Shown here piece by piece: positions 34,421-43,536 of a stretch of DNA of 64,000 nt (the first letter of the stretch is position 1; every line of letters begins with the position of its first letter). Location: positions 44,637-108,636 of the forward strand of contig JAVBNL010000032.1 of assembly GCA_031551515.1 (NCBI GenBank), in the 5' to 3' direction. The position numbers were made by a program, and so were the translations under genes. The notes beneath the pieces were generated by a model that ran no database searches, was not told where the DNA came from, and saw nothing but the letters and a program-made list of their open reading frames with translations. Origin of the DNA: FLUQ01 sp031551515 (GTDB taxonomy: Bacteria; Desulfobacterota; Desulfovibrionia; Desulfovibrionales; Desulfovibrionaceae).

Positions 34421-35482
34421 TCATATCGCAGGTGAGCACTTGTTATGACTTACAGCCCAACGGTATTTTTCGCAATCCCCAAAAGCGCATGCTTCATAAA
34501 AATCACGGCACATATTTGCCGTATCTTTCAGTGCCAGGTATGCCATGCCCCTGTCCCGGCGGTACAGGGCCATACGCGGTGAAAGTTTGACCGCTTCTGA
34601 AAAATCAGCAACGGCGAGCGCAGGCAACCGTAAAGCAAGGTACGCCACCGCTCGTGAATGGTAGGCTCTGGCAAAGGTCTGATCCAGGCGAAGCGCGCGG
34701 GTTTGCGCTTCCATGGCCTCATGGCTACGCCCAAGTTGCAGGCAGGCTTCGCCGAAGGCGGAATGCAGAAGGGGATTTTGCGGATCGAGCGCGAGCGCCT
34801 TCTGGGTCGCCGTCAGCACAGCCTGTGGGTCGCGCCATATGCCGTCCAGGCGGGGCAACAGCTTGCGGTATATCGATATAGCCTCGATCCCTTTTGCCAG
34901 CGTCTGCAGCCGGGTTCGAAACTGTTCTTCCGTCAGGTCTTTACGAGGCGTTTTTTGCTGCCGGTAAAGGGCGTCGTACTCTTTGAGAAGGTTCTTTTCC
35001 CTGTCAACGGCGCGCCGGTAAAGTTCCAGGCGTTCGCTGTGGGTTAAAGCGTCGCGCAGTTTTTCTGGCAGGCTGGAATCAGGAGCCGCCTCGGCGGGTG
35101 CGACTGTGACGGAAACCGAGGGCGGAGAGTCGAAATAGCTGCGCAGCAGAACGTGCACCGGAACAACGGCATCCGCCAGGGCGGCAAGATCAATCCGGGG
35201 GGCGCTGCCTCCTTCCGGGTTTTGGGCAAACCGCACTTCGGGCCTGGCGGCGAGGATGCGGACAAGCGCCTGGCGTAATGTCTGCCTGGCGGCGGCTTCC
35301 GCGGCGTTTGCGGCCATGTCGCGGGTGACGGCGTTTTCGGCGGGCCGTTTTTCGGTGGCGCGCAACCCTGATATGCCTGGGGGAACATCTTCGTGCACCT
35401 CCGCCGCAATCGAGGCGGCGGGGAAGCAGGCAAAGACGGCGCTCAGCGGCAGAAAAAGGGCGGCAAGCCGAAGGAGCTTCAT
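34421..35482 (-). CDS. Exported TPR protein
   Basis: 353 residues with an N-terminal signal peptide (hydrophobic core to about residue 25, AxA cleavage near 27). A region at about 55-90 resembles the N-terminal fold of flagellar protein FlgT and LPP20-like proteins. Three TPR-like repeats cover about 225-330. No catalytic motif. Its ATG overlaps the stop of the upstream lipoprotein gene by one base, so the two are coupled and may form an envelope complex; that is inference. Confidence 0.7.
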   Translation of the reverse strand: MKLLRLAALFLPLSAVFACFPAASIAAEVHEDVPPGISGLRATEKRPAENAVTRDMAANAAEAAARQTLRQALVRILAARPEVRFAQNPEGGSAPRIDLAALADAVVPVHVLLRSYFDSPPSVSVTVAPAEAAPDSSLPEKLRDALTHSERLELYRRAVDREKNLLKEYDALYRQQKTPRKDLTEEQFRTRLQTLAKGIEAISIYRKLLPRLDGIWRDPQAVLTATQKALALDPQNPLLHSAFGEACLQLGRSHEAMEAQTRALRLDQTFARAYHSRAVAYLALRLPALAVADFSEAVKLSPRMALYRRDRGMAYLALKDTANMCRDFYEACAFGDCEKYRWAVSHNKCSPAI

Positions 35483-36090
35483 TATTTGAGAGACCGCTCG
35501 ATGTTTCGGGCCGCGGGCCGCAGCAGGTCAATCAGCCCTTCGCTCAGGATGGACTGCGGCGCATCCGAAGTCGGAATTACCGTTTGCGAAAACGTCGAGT
35601 GGTAGTTGTTTTTAGTGATGTATGATCCATTGCCCCGAAGCAGTGACAATGTAACGCGCATGGTGCAGGTGAGGCGGGTCAGAGAATTTTCGGTCAGCCA
35701 GACCTCGTCGATGACTCCTGTAAGGATATAGGCAGGGTTTGACGCTTTGGCTTGCGAAAGGTCGTCGGCATAGGTAACCGTCAGTCCCGTTTGCGCAAGC
35801 TCGTCCGCCATGGCACGGGATATCCAGCTGGCGACATTGGTCCGGGGCTGGAACTTGCCGCCGTCTCTGCGCTCTCCGATTTCCGCCTTGCCGCGTCGGT
35901 CTTCAAAAAGAACGACGCACACGGAAGGAGAGCCCGCTTTGGGGGTAACCGCTTCTTTGGGGGCGGGGTACACAAGGTGGACGACGTTTTGCGCGCAGCC
36001 TGAAAGCAACACGGCCAATGCTAAAAACTGCAGTATGCGCAATGAGGCGCCTGCGAAATGATACTGTGCGGCGGAGCGTAAACGCGGCAT
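35482..36090 (-). CDS. YajG-like lipoprotein
   Basis: 202 residues from ATG 36090, which has a full AGGAGG upstream; an in-frame ATG at 36189 lacks one. A lipoprotein signal ends in LLSGC. The mature part carries VCVVLFEDRRGKAEIGERR and ADELAQTGLTVTY, resembling YajG-type lipoproteins of unknown function. Coupled with the exported TPR protein. Outer-membrane location is likely but not proven. Confidence 0.7.
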   Translation of the reverse strand: MPRLRSAAQYHFAGASLRILQFLALAVLLSGCAQNVVHLVYPAPKEAVTPKAGSPSVCVVLFEDRRGKAEIGERRDGGKFQPRTNVASWISRAMADELAQTGLTVTYADDLSQAKASNPAYILTGVIDEVWLTENSLTRLTCTMRVTLSLLRGNGSYITKNNYHSTFSQTVIPTSDAPQSILSEGLIDLLRPAARNIERSLK

Positions 36091-36245
36091 AGGTCCTCCT
36101 GGGGCGCCGGGGCGAAAAAGGCCCAAGGCGTCATCGATGCCGCAATATAGCCGATTCCGGCAGGAAGGGAAAGGGTACGCTCGCCGCAATGCGAATTTGC
36201 AACAGGTATTTTTTCAAGAATTTTACTTAATTTGGTGAAATTGTA

Positions 36246-36273
36246 TTGACATTCGCGGCTTGCTCTGTAAAAC
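36246..36273 (+). promoter_or_regulatory. Promoter of the HU gene
   Basis: A perfect -35 TTGACA and -10 TAAAAC with a 16-base spacer, about 75 bases before the HU start, giving a leader of roughly 65 bases. A small ACCG/CGGT inverted repeat lies in the leader near 36298-36310. Confidence 0.6.
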
Positions 36274-36348
36274 CTGCCGTACTCCTCAAGTGGATGTACC
36301 GTACGGCGGTACGTTTCCCATACCTCACAATACTATATGGAGAGTGTC

Positions 36349-36645
36349 ATGACGAAAGCTGAATTGGTTCAAAAGATTTATGCGAAAGCCGGCCTGGCCA
36401 CCAAAGTGCAGACTGAAGCTGCTCTGAACGCTGTCATCGCCGCCCTGACCGACGCCCTGAAGGGCGGTGAAACCGTTTCCTTCACCGGCTTCGGCAGCTT
36501 CAAAGTGATCCAGCGCGCCGCCCGTAAGGGCCGCAACCCCAAGACCGGCGCTGCGATTCAGATCAAGGCTTCCAAATCCGTGAAGTTCACCCCCGGCAAA
36601 GGGCTGAAAGACGCGGTGAAGAACGCCAAAATCGCGAAGAAGTAG
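36349..36645 (+). CDS. hup: HU-family DNA-binding protein
   Basis: 98 residues, a histone-like DNA-bending protein. The N-terminal dimerisation helices (MTKAELVQKIYAKAG), the FTGFGSFKV turn and the arm RKGRNPKTGAAIQI are all family-typical. ATG 36349 follows GGAGAG; an in-frame ATG 36337 has no ribosome site. Monocistronic with a strong promoter and terminator, as expected for an abundant protein. Confidence 0.96.
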   Translation: MTKAELVQKIYAKAGLATKVQTEAALNAVIAALTDALKGGETVSFTGFGSFKVIQRAARKGRNPKTGAAIQIKASKSVKFTPGKGLKDAVKNAKIAKK

Positions 36646-36660
36646 TTTTTACAGTATATG

Positions 36661-36700
36661 TACAAAAAAACTCCCGGGGCACCCCGGGAGTTTTTTTGTA
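36661..36700. terminator. Strong terminator after the HU gene
   Basis: A perfect 19-bp stem whose core is CTCCCGGGG/CCCCGGGAG, flanked by A-run and T-run, with a two-base loop. It may serve the convergent dehydratase gene as well. Confidence 0.93.
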
Positions 36701-36718
36701 CGGTTTTTTTCGTGTCGG

Positions 36719-37687
36719 TCAGATTCCGTTTTGCAGAAAAGAGCCGTAACCGGCCAGGTCGACGTTGCCGCCGGAGATCACGATACCTATTCTTTTGCCG
36801 CGCACGTCGAAGCGTTTGTTGAACACGGCCGCCGCAGCAAGGCAGCCGGTGGGCTCAACGACCATCTTCATACGTTCGGCGAAGAAACGCATCATTTCCA
36901 CCAGCTCAGGGTCGGTTGCGGTAAAGATGTCGGTCACCGTGTCCTTGATGACGGGGAAGGTGTATTTTCCCAGGTATTGTGTCTGGGCGCCGTCGGCACT
37001 GGTTTTGGGCGTGTCTATGCGCACGATGCTGCCGGTACGGAAGCTTTGCTGCCCGTCGTTGCCCGCTTCCGGCTCTACGCCGTAAACGGTGATATTGGGG
37101 CACAACGCCTTGGCGGCGACAGCGCAGCCGGAAAGCAGGCCGCCACCGCCCAGCGGAGTCAAGAGGGCATCCAGCGGGCCGGTCTCTTCCAGCAGTTCTT
37201 TGGCCGCCGTACCCTGGCCTGCCATGACGTGCGGGTGGTCGTACGGGGGGATCAGGGTAAGACCCTGTTCTTCCGAATACTTTTTGCCGATCACTTCTCT
37301 GTCTTCGGTATAGCGGTCATACAGAACAACTTCCGCGCCATAGCCTCTGGTTGCCGCGGCTTTGGCCGCGGGAGCGTCTTCGGGCATGATGATGACGGCT
37401 TTCACGCCCAATAGTTTTGCGGAAAGGGCCACAGCCTGGGCATGGTTACCCGAGGAAAAAGTGACGACGCCCCGGCTGCGCTGTTCCGGCGTGAATTGAG
37501 CAAGCGAGTTGTAGCCGCCCCGGAACTTGAAAGCGCCCATGCGCTGAAAATTCTCGCATTTGAAAAACAATTTGGCGCCGGTCAGGTTGTCGGCCGTCGA
37601 AGAGGTCAGCACCGGCGTACGGTGCGCGGCCTTGGCAATGCGCTCGTGGGCGCGGGCGATGTCGTCAAAAGAAATGGCGTTGCCCAT
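36719..37687 (-). CDS. Threo-3-hydroxyaspartate ammonia-lyase/serine racemase-type PLP enzyme
   Basis: 322 residues, fold-type II PLP enzyme. Schiff-base Lys54 lies in GAFKFRGG, the phosphate loop is GGGGLLSG, and SSGNHAQA is the carboxylate loop. Long blocks (PPYDHPHVMAGQGTAAKEL, YGVEPEAGNDGQQSF, TPKTSADGAQTQ) match threo-3-hydroxyaspartate dehydratases closely. Probable reaction: 3-hydroxyaspartate to oxaloacetate and ammonia, though serine or threonine dehydration is possible. ATG 37687 has AAAGGAG upstream; an upstream ATG at 37768 lacks one. Confidence 0.85.
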   Translation of the reverse strand: MGNAISFDDIARAHERIAKAAHRTPVLTSSTADNLTGAKLFFKCENFQRMGAFKFRGGYNSLAQFTPEQRSRGVVTFSSGNHAQAVALSAKLLGVKAVIIMPEDAPAAKAAATRGYGAEVVLYDRYTEDREVIGKKYSEEQGLTLIPPYDHPHVMAGQGTAAKELLEETGPLDALLTPLGGGGLLSGCAVAAKALCPNITVYGVEPEAGNDGQQSFRTGSIVRIDTPKTSADGAQTQYLGKYTFPVIKDTVTDIFTATDPELVEMMRFFAERMKMVVEPTGCLAAAAVFNKRFDVRGKRIGIVISGGNVDLAGYGSFLQNGI

Positions 37688-37799
37688 GTACGGGTCTCCT
37701 TTTATGCCGGGGGGGAGAGGACGCGAAACACTTTTGTTCCCGGCTGGAACCAGCGAAGTTTGCAGCACATGCCGCCGGGAGTCAAGTTAGTGGCTCCGG

Positions 37800-38969
37800 T
37801 CAGTCCGCAGTATCGTTTCGCGGTGTGATGCGCTGCGCTTGCAGCCAGTCACTGTCAGGGCGGGAAATCAGCCGTGCGTTCATATAGGCCCAGTCCAAAG
37901 GCAGCACGGTGTGGCCGATATACTTGGATTTCTGTCCTGAGTGCCTGATCTGCTCGACCACCAGGGCCAGGTCGACGGTATCGCCTTCGGTTAGTACCAG
38001 GGGCAGCAAAAGGTGCATGGTGCGCCGGCTGGGATACCACATGGGAACGGCCGTGCGGAAATTCCAGCGCACCCGTTTCAGGGCCAGGTCCAGAGCCTCG
38101 TTTATGCGGCTTTGCATCAGGCGCATGGTTTTGCCGTCGCCTTCCGCTTCCATGTAGTCGGCCAGATTTTTCGAGTATTCGGCGCATTCGCTTGCATCAA
38201 TGTCCGCCAGGGCCGAGCGGCAAGAGTCGCGGCAAACGTCGCGGGCAAAAGAGTGGGGAAAGCGGCCGTCGCGGATGCCGTCGATGATCACGTGCCGCCA
38301 GTCCACGTCGGGAGCGCGCTCCGGCGACAGGTAGACAAGGTCGCTGATGTCGGAAACATATTCCGGCGGCAGCAGTTCGCCGGGGATATTGCGGATAATG
38401 TCTTTGCCGAGGCCCCCTTCGCCTGGCGCGCAGAAACCCTCCAGGATAAAGGGCTGCCGGGCGTGGGACATGTTTTTGCGGAACGCGGCGATAATGGGCT
38501 GATACAAACGAGTGACCAGACCCGTGTTAAAGGCCGCAAGGTTCCCTTCTTCAGAAAAGCAGAGTTTCTTTTCCAACTGAACGCGCAGAAAAGTGTACTG
38601 CAGATAGTTGAATAAGATGGGGGTCGGCCGTTCGGGGTCTGGGTTGTGGCCGAAAAACCAGGGTTCCGGCAGGGCAAGCCCCGCAAGCTCCTGCAGGTTT
38701 TCAGCCCGGCTGGGAAAATACGCCCAGTCCCATAACAGGTCGGGGGATCCCGCCGCTCTGACGGAAACCGCTTTGTCGGGTTTTTCGGGGTCGCGGTCGG
38801 GGGCCAGGCGATAGACGACTTCATCCCCCACGGTGATGCGTTTGATATCCGCCGGATAACTTTCGTTGAATCCGAAAAAACGGCGTATTCCGGACCCTTC
38901 GTTGCCTGATTCACGGATGAAGCCGATACGGCGTTCAAAGTCGAGGTCTTCAATAATTCCTTTTCGCAT
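37800..38969 (-). CDS. DUF3825 protein with cold-shock-like N-terminus
   Basis: 389 residues, soluble. The first 60 residues (KGIIEDLDFERRIGFIRE) look like a cold-shock/S1-like beta barrel. From about residue 85 the sequence follows DUF3825: LQELAGLALPEPWFFGH, ILFNYLQYTFLR, FNTGLVTRLYQPI and WYPSRRTMHLLLPL. The family's role is unknown; the RNA-binding-like front end hints at nucleic acid work. Single gene between the dehydratase and a membrane-protein gene; neighbours do not clarify its role. Confidence 0.75.
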   Translation of the reverse strand: MRKGIIEDLDFERRIGFIRESGNEGSGIRRFFGFNESYPADIKRITVGDEVVYRLAPDRDPEKPDKAVSVRAAGSPDLLWDWAYFPSRAENLQELAGLALPEPWFFGHNPDPERPTPILFNYLQYTFLRVQLEKKLCFSEEGNLAAFNTGLVTRLYQPIIAAFRKNMSHARQPFILEGFCAPGEGGLGKDIIRNIPGELLPPEYVSDISDLVYLSPERAPDVDWRHVIIDGIRDGRFPHSFARDVCRDSCRSALADIDASECAEYSKNLADYMEAEGDGKTMRLMQSRINEALDLALKRVRWNFRTAVPMWYPSRRTMHLLLPLVLTEGDTVDLALVVEQIRHSGQKSKYIGHTVLPLDWAYMNARLISRPDSDWLQAQRITPRNDTAD

Positions 38970-39107
38970 ATAAAACTCACGGGCAAATGGTCATAAGTGC
39001 ATAGACTATAATAGAGACGCTATCGTATAAGACTATGCCTATTTCGACCCGTTTCGTCAACAATATACAAAAAGAATCTGCAAGAGGCGGGCAGGCCGCC
39101 GAGGGCC

Positions 39108-40079
39108 TTATGGAGAGGGGATGATCTTGTTGAGAATGAGAATTTGAGCGAAAAATCCGCCTGCTAAAAAAAGGCAGGCCAGGACAACACTAATTTTGTG
39201 GCGCAAGGGCGTCTTGCTGCGCGCGGCGGGCAGCCACAGCAGCCAGGCGAGGGCGGGCAGGCCTGCCGCGGCAACGGCAAGCGACATGGATGGCGCGTGC
39301 GACAGCTCCGGCAGCATCAGGCTTTGCCCCCGGTACAAGGCCAGCGCTCCGAACAGCATGGCGCCGGGGGTCGCCCAGAGCGCCCAGCGCGCGCAATAAG
39401 GCAGGACGAAATTATAATAATCACGCCCGTAATCCTGGCGGGTGCGCATCAGCAGCAGCCAGAGGCAGCTCAAAGCTCCGGCCGCGGCTCCGCCCAGAAA
39501 AACGCTTTGCGCAAGCAGGGGCCAGAACAGAGAATCCATGGGGATACTGAAGAAATCAAGCAAGACCATATACCAGGTCATGCCCTCGGCAGGCTGCGCC
39601 GGGGGCGTGTGCAAAAGGCGGCGGGCGAACGCCGTGCATAAATAAAGGGCGCATGCGGCGGAACCGCCAGCTTTGAGCCCCAGCCAGATATGGAAGAAGC
39701 CGGATTTTCCCTGCTTGGGCCAAAGTAACACGTACAGAATCAAAAAGAACTCGGCAAAAAGCGCTACTGCCGCGGTCAACAGCAAGGGCCAGAAAAAAGG
39801 CGGAGCGAACAGCTCCGGTTCCGTGCGCAAGGCGAACAGCAAGACACCGGCGAACGCCGCCGTCGCAAGCGTGCCGAGAGCCAGGTTCAACTGCGCGATC
39901 TGTTTGGCCGTTTTCGCATAAAAGGCCCGGCCGCTGCTGACGCCCAGGCGTTCGCTGAATACGGCCAGAAAAGGTCCGAAACAGGCCGCCAGCAGAACGA
40001 ACAGCGCCGCGGCGACAGTCAGGCAGAACAGAAGCGCCTCCGTAGGCGGCAGGGTGGGCAGGGCCAGGTCGAAAGGCAT
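39108..40079 (-). CDS. Polytopic membrane protein of unknown function
   Basis: About 323 residues with eight or nine hydrophobic helices. The start ATG 40079 follows AAGGAG by five bases; a GTG two codons earlier is less well placed. Conserved-looking polar patches (SERLGVSSGRAFYAKTAKQIAQ after helix 1) may face the cytoplasm. The overall pattern slightly recalls quinol oxidase subunits but no haem-ligand motif is clear. I do not assign a family. It is divergent from the cpoB-like gene. Confidence 0.6.
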   Translation of the reverse strand: MPFDLALPTLPPTEALLFCLTVAAALFVLLAACFGPFLAVFSERLGVSSGRAFYAKTAKQIAQLNLALGTLATAAFAGVLLFALRTEPELFAPPFFWPLLLTAAVALFAEFFLILYVLLWPKQGKSGFFHIWLGLKAGGSAACALYLCTAFARRLLHTPPAQPAEGMTWYMVLLDFFSIPMDSLFWPLLAQSVFLGGAAAGALSCLWLLLMRTRQDYGRDYYNFVLPYCARWALWATPGAMLFGALALYRGQSLMLPELSHAPSMSLAVAAAGLPALAWLLWLPAARSKTPLRHKISVVLACLFLAGGFFAQILILNKIIPSP

Positions 40080-40155
40080 ATACACTCCTTAACGTGCACG
40101 CAGCCCTGTTTTTGCCTCAAAATGCGCCCCCGCGCAAGCCGCGGCGGTAAAGTCC

Positions 40156-40184
40156 TTGAAAAAAAACCGTCGCTCACCTACAGT
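40156..40184 (+). promoter_or_regulatory. Promoter of the cpoB-dprA unit
   Basis: TTGAAA and TACAGT separated by 17 bases, 20 bases before the cpoB-like start; five and four of six positions match consensus. Confidence 0.55.
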
Positions 40185-40204
40185 GCCGCCAATAAGGAGG
40201 GCTC

Positions 40205-40906
40205 ATGTCCACCAGGCTGTTTTCGCCCGTTGCTTTTTGGCCGCTCTTGGTCTGCCTGATCCTGTCCGCCGCCGGTTGCGCCGGGGCGGGCAATGAACGG
40301 CTGGACGCTATGGAGACCTCCCTTGGTGAATTGAAGGGCCAGGAGATACGCCTCGCTCTTCTGGAAGACAGAGTCAATGCGCTCAGCGGCGAGCTTGCCG
40401 CGCTGAAAGATTCTTCCACGGCGCGGGAAGCTGTTTCCCCTCAAACTAAAAAAGGCGCCCGTCCTGCTTCGGGCGCCGCTCCTGCCGCGGCTTCCGAAGC
40501 GCCTCTGGCCGCGCCCGCGAAAAGCGGCCCGCAAAGCGCCGGAGAAAAAAGTTACCAGAAAGCGCTGACAGCTTTTGAAGCAGGTAAAACGGAAACCGCC
40601 CGGGATCTTTTCACGGCGTTCCTGAAAGACAACCCGGCCAGTTCCCTGACCCCCAATGCCGGGTACTGGTTGGGAGAATGCTATTACAGCCTGAAGCGCT
40701 ATGACACCGCGATCATTACGTTCAAAGACGTGGTGGCGAAATATCCCCGGCATCCCAAAGCGGCCGCATCAATGCTCAAGGCCGGTTTTGCCTACGCCCG
40801 CCTGGGAGATAAGGATAATGCCAAATTTTACCTGGAGACGCTGGTGCACGATTTCCCGGACTCGCAACCGGCGAAATTGGCCCGGCAGCGCCTTTCTTCC
40901 CTGTAA
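40205..40906 (+). CDS. cpoB: CpoB/YbgF-like lipoprotein
   Basis: 233 residues. The signal ends in a lipobox-like SAAGC. A short coiled coil (about 30-65) and an Ala/Pro linker come before a C-terminal TPR domain (SYQKALTAFEAGKTETARDLF ... AGYWLGECYYSLKRYDTAI), the YbgF layout. YbgF coordinates the Tol-Pal system with peptidoglycan synthesis; no tol or pal genes are nearby, so the function is inferred from domain order. AAGGAGGG precedes ATG 40205. dprA starts 14 bases later. Confidence 0.85.
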   Translation: MSTRLFSPVAFWPLLVCLILSAAGCAGAGNERLDAMETSLGELKGQEIRLALLEDRVNALSGELAALKDSSTAREAVSPQTKKGARPASGAAPAAASEAPLAAPAKSGPQSAGEKSYQKALTAFEAGKTETARDLFTAFLKDNPASSLTPNAGYWLGECYYSLKRYDTAIITFKDVVAKYPRHPKAAASMLKAGFAYARLGDKDNAKFYLETLVHDFPDSQPAKLARQRLSSL

Positions 40907-40920
40907 CTGCCGGAAATAGT

Positions 40921-42231
40921 ATGTCTCTTGCCGCAATGGAGCAATTTTTCCCGGCCCGGCGAGACGACGCGGGCCGGAAAGAGCTTTGGGCCTCTCTGGC
41001 GTTGCGCCATTGCCGCGGGTTGGGCCTTTCAAGCCTGAATGTGCTGCTTAACCATTTCGGCTCGGCCTATGTGGCGGTGCAGGGTGTTGCTGCCTGGTCT
41101 GAACTGGGCATTTCTTCCCGTTGCGTTTCAAGCCTGCGCGGGGATGGCTGGCGTGAAAAAGCGCGGGAAGAGTGGGATGCCGCGCGTCGTTATCCGGCGG
41201 GCCTTGTCTGCTGGTCTGAACCGGCTTACCCGGCCTGGCTGCGAACCATCAGCGACGCCCCGGCCGTGCTCTATTTTCTGGGCGACCCCGGGCTGTTCCG
41301 CAATGTGGCGGTGGCCGTCGTGGGTAGGCGCGAATGCAGCGTCGAAGGGCTGCGCGCCACGGTACATATCGCCCGGGGCATCGCCGAAGCCGGAGTGACC
41401 ATTGTTTCGGGCATGGCCCGGGGCGTGGACCGGGCGGCGCATCTTGCCGGGCTGGAAGGTCCCGGCGGCAGCATCGGTGTGCTGGCGACCGGCATAGACA
41501 TGGCCTATCCCAAGAGCAACGCCGATTTGTATACGCTGATGCGTGAACAAGGGCTGCTGGTGTCTGAATATCCGCCGGGCTTTGCGCCCACGGGGCGCTT
41601 TTTTCCGGTGCGTAACCGCATTATCAGCGGGTTGTCAAAAGCCGTTGTGGTTACGGAAGCTGCCGTGCGAAGCGGCAGTTTGAACACCGCGCGCCACGCG
41701 CTGGAGCAAGACCGGGAATTGATGGCCGTGCCTGGGCCTGTCACCTCATCTTCCGCCAAAGGTTGTCAAGAGCTTGTGCGGCGCGGAGCCAAACCGGTTT
41801 TTTGCGCTGACGACGTGCTGCGCGAGCTTGTGCCCCACCTGGCGGCCCACGCGCGCGCCGCGCTGGAAGAAAGGGACGGCGCCCGGTTTATGCCGCGCGG
41901 CGGGGCGAAAAAACGCGCCACCGCGAATGAGCAGGATCAAAGCCTTCTGCCGCCGGGGCTTTTGCCCTGGGGAACGCCGGAAACGGCGGAGGAAAACCCG
42001 GCTTTGCCTGCCGCCATGCCGAAAACGCCTCCCGCGGCGGAAAACCTTCTCCCGACGTTGAGCGGCCAGGAGGGCGAGCTGTACGCCTTGCTTAAAAACG
42101 GGACGATGCATATTGATGACATTTGCCGCCGTTTGGGGCAGAGTGTCGGGATCATCAGCGGCTTGCTGACGATGCTGGAAGTAAAGGGTCATATCCGGCG
42201 TTTGCCGGGTATGGTGTACGCTGTGCGCTAG
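40921..42231 (+). CDS. dprA: DNA-processing protein DprA
   Basis: 436 residues. Rossmann-like core with VAVVGRRECS, IVSGMARGVDRAAH, GVLATGIDMAYP and RFFPVRNRIISGLSKAVVVTEA; a C-terminal winged helix (MHIDDICRRLGQSVGIISGLLTMLE) is joined by an Ala/Pro-rich linker. DprA loads RecA on incoming single-stranded DNA in natural transformation; the gene is widespread in species not known to transform. Cotranscribed with the cpoB-like gene. Confidence 0.95.
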   Translation: MSLAAMEQFFPARRDDAGRKELWASLALRHCRGLGLSSLNVLLNHFGSAYVAVQGVAAWSELGISSRCVSSLRGDGWREKAREEWDAARRYPAGLVCWSEPAYPAWLRTISDAPAVLYFLGDPGLFRNVAVAVVGRRECSVEGLRATVHIARGIAEAGVTIVSGMARGVDRAAHLAGLEGPGGSIGVLATGIDMAYPKSNADLYTLMREQGLLVSEYPPGFAPTGRFFPVRNRIISGLSKAVVVTEAAVRSGSLNTARHALEQDRELMAVPGPVTSSSAKGCQELVRRGAKPVFCADDVLRELVPHLAAHARAALEERDGARFMPRGGAKKRATANEQDQSLLPPGLLPWGTPETAEENPALPAAMPKTPPAAENLLPTLSGQEGELYALLKNGTMHIDDICRRLGQSVGIISGLLTMLEVKGHIRRLPGMVYAVR

Positions 42232-42264
42232 CGCGGCGGCGTTGGCTGTTAACGGAAGTAACGA

Positions 42265-42699
42265 ATGCAACGAATCGCACTGTCAAAGGCAACGCCGGGC
42301 ATGGTCCTGGCCGAGCCGGTCATGCGCTCCGACGGATTGACTCTCGCCGGGCCGGGCCTTGAGCTGACCGAATCGATCATCGAGCGTATTCAGGCTGCCG
42401 GCGCGGATACCGTCACTGTTGAAGGGCACCCTCTGGAAGGCGATGACGAGCAAGGCAACCTGCAGGCTCTGGCTGACGGGCTGGGCAGGACTTTCCGCAG
42501 GCACAAAGACAATGCCTTCATGATGACCTTGCACAATATGCTGGCTGAATATTTCGCCGGGGCCATCGCTGCCCGCAAAGCCAGAGAAGAAGCCGCCCGC
42601 AAGCGCGCCGAAGCGGCTGCCAAGGCGGCTGCCGAAGCCGCAGCCAAAGCCGCTGCCCAATCCGCCGAAGCAGGCGGGGAGGGGAGCAGAAGCGCATGA
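42265..42699 (+). CDS. Small protein with Ala-rich tail, HD-GYP N-domain-like
   Basis: 144 residues. The first 55 residues (KATPGMVLAEPVMRSDGL ... GLELTESIIERIQAAGADTVTV) resemble the short domain found before HD-GYP phosphodiesterases, but no HD domain follows. The end is a long Ala/Lys/Glu helix (AAAKAAAEAA). It overlaps the HDOD gene by four bases, and I infer it works with that protein and the GGDEF gene after it. Function unknown. Confidence 0.6.
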   Translation: MQRIALSKATPGMVLAEPVMRSDGLTLAGPGLELTESIIERIQAAGADTVTVEGHPLEGDDEQGNLQALADGLGRTFRRHKDNAFMMTLHNMLAEYFAGAIAARKAREEAARKRAEAAAKAAAEAAAKAAAQSAEAGGEGSRSA

Positions 42700-43532
42700 A
42701 CGACCTGTCCACCGAATATAAAGGCCGCATTCTGGCCATCGCCAGCCTGCCGGCTTTGCCCACGACGCTTGAGGAAGTCAACCGCATCATGGAATCGCCC
42801 GATGCCTCCACCGAGCGCATAGCGAAAGTCATCAGCTACGATCAGGCGCTTGCGGCCAAGGTGTTGCGCATGGTCAATTCCCCGACCTATGGATTTCCCG
42901 GCCGCATAGCATCCGTGCAGCACGCGCTGATGCTGCTGGGGCTCAACGTGATCCGGGGGGTGATCATCTCCACGGCCGTGTTCGACGCCATGAACACCAG
43001 CATGCGCGGCCTTTGGGAGCACAGCCTGGGCTGCTCGCTGGCCTGCGCGGAAATCGCGCGCATAACCAAACGTAAAAATCCGGAAGAATTTGCCGTCGCC
43101 GGGCTGCTGCACGACCTGGGCAAGGCCGTGTTCACGCTGCAATTGCCCGATGCCAAAGCCGAAGTGGACGCGTTGATCGAACGGGAAGACATCAGTTTTT
43201 ACGACGCGGAGACCAAGGTTCTGGGTTTCAGCCACGACCGTGTGAACAAGTGGCTGGGTGAGCATTGGAATTTGCCCCTGGTCATACGCGAAGGCATGGT
43301 GCATCACCACAAGCCCATGCAGGCCGAGTTCCATCCCGATGTCGCCGCCGCCGTGCAACTGGGTGACTTTTTGGCACGGCTGTATCAGTGCGGTTCCGGC
43401 GGTGACGATGGCGTGAACGTCGTGGACCCGCGCGGCATGAAACTGCTTGGCCTGAACCAGAAGCTGCTGATAGGCCTGCTTGACACGGTGGGTGATCAGA
43501 TGTTCAACGTCCTGGCGCAGTACAAAGGCTGA
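42696..43532 (+). CDS. HDOD-domain signalling protein
   Basis: 278 residues. An HDOD domain spans about residues 15-215 (SLPALPTTLEEVNRIM, VLRMVNSPTYGFPG, GLLHDLGKAVF). HDOD proteins share the HD phosphohydrolase fold and usually act as non-catalytic partners in bacterial signalling; this one keeps HDLGK, so catalysis cannot be excluded. Middle gene of a three-gene unit with a degenerate GGDEF protein. Confidence 0.88.
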   Translation: MNDLSTEYKGRILAIASLPALPTTLEEVNRIMESPDASTERIAKVISYDQALAAKVLRMVNSPTYGFPGRIASVQHALMLLGLNVIRGVIISTAVFDAMNTSMRGLWEHSLGCSLACAEIARITKRKNPEEFAVAGLLHDLGKAVFTLQLPDAKAEVDALIEREDISFYDAETKVLGFSHDRVNKWLGEHWNLPLVIREGMVHHHKPMQAEFHPDVAAAVQLGDFLARLYQCGSGGDDGVNVVDPRGMKLLGLNQKLLIGLLDTVGDQMFNVLAQYKG

Positions 43533-43536
43533 ACGC

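Noticed and set aside
40921..42231. Evidence of natural competence from dprA
   Set aside because: dprA is widespread in bacteria not known to transform, and no com genes are in the window.
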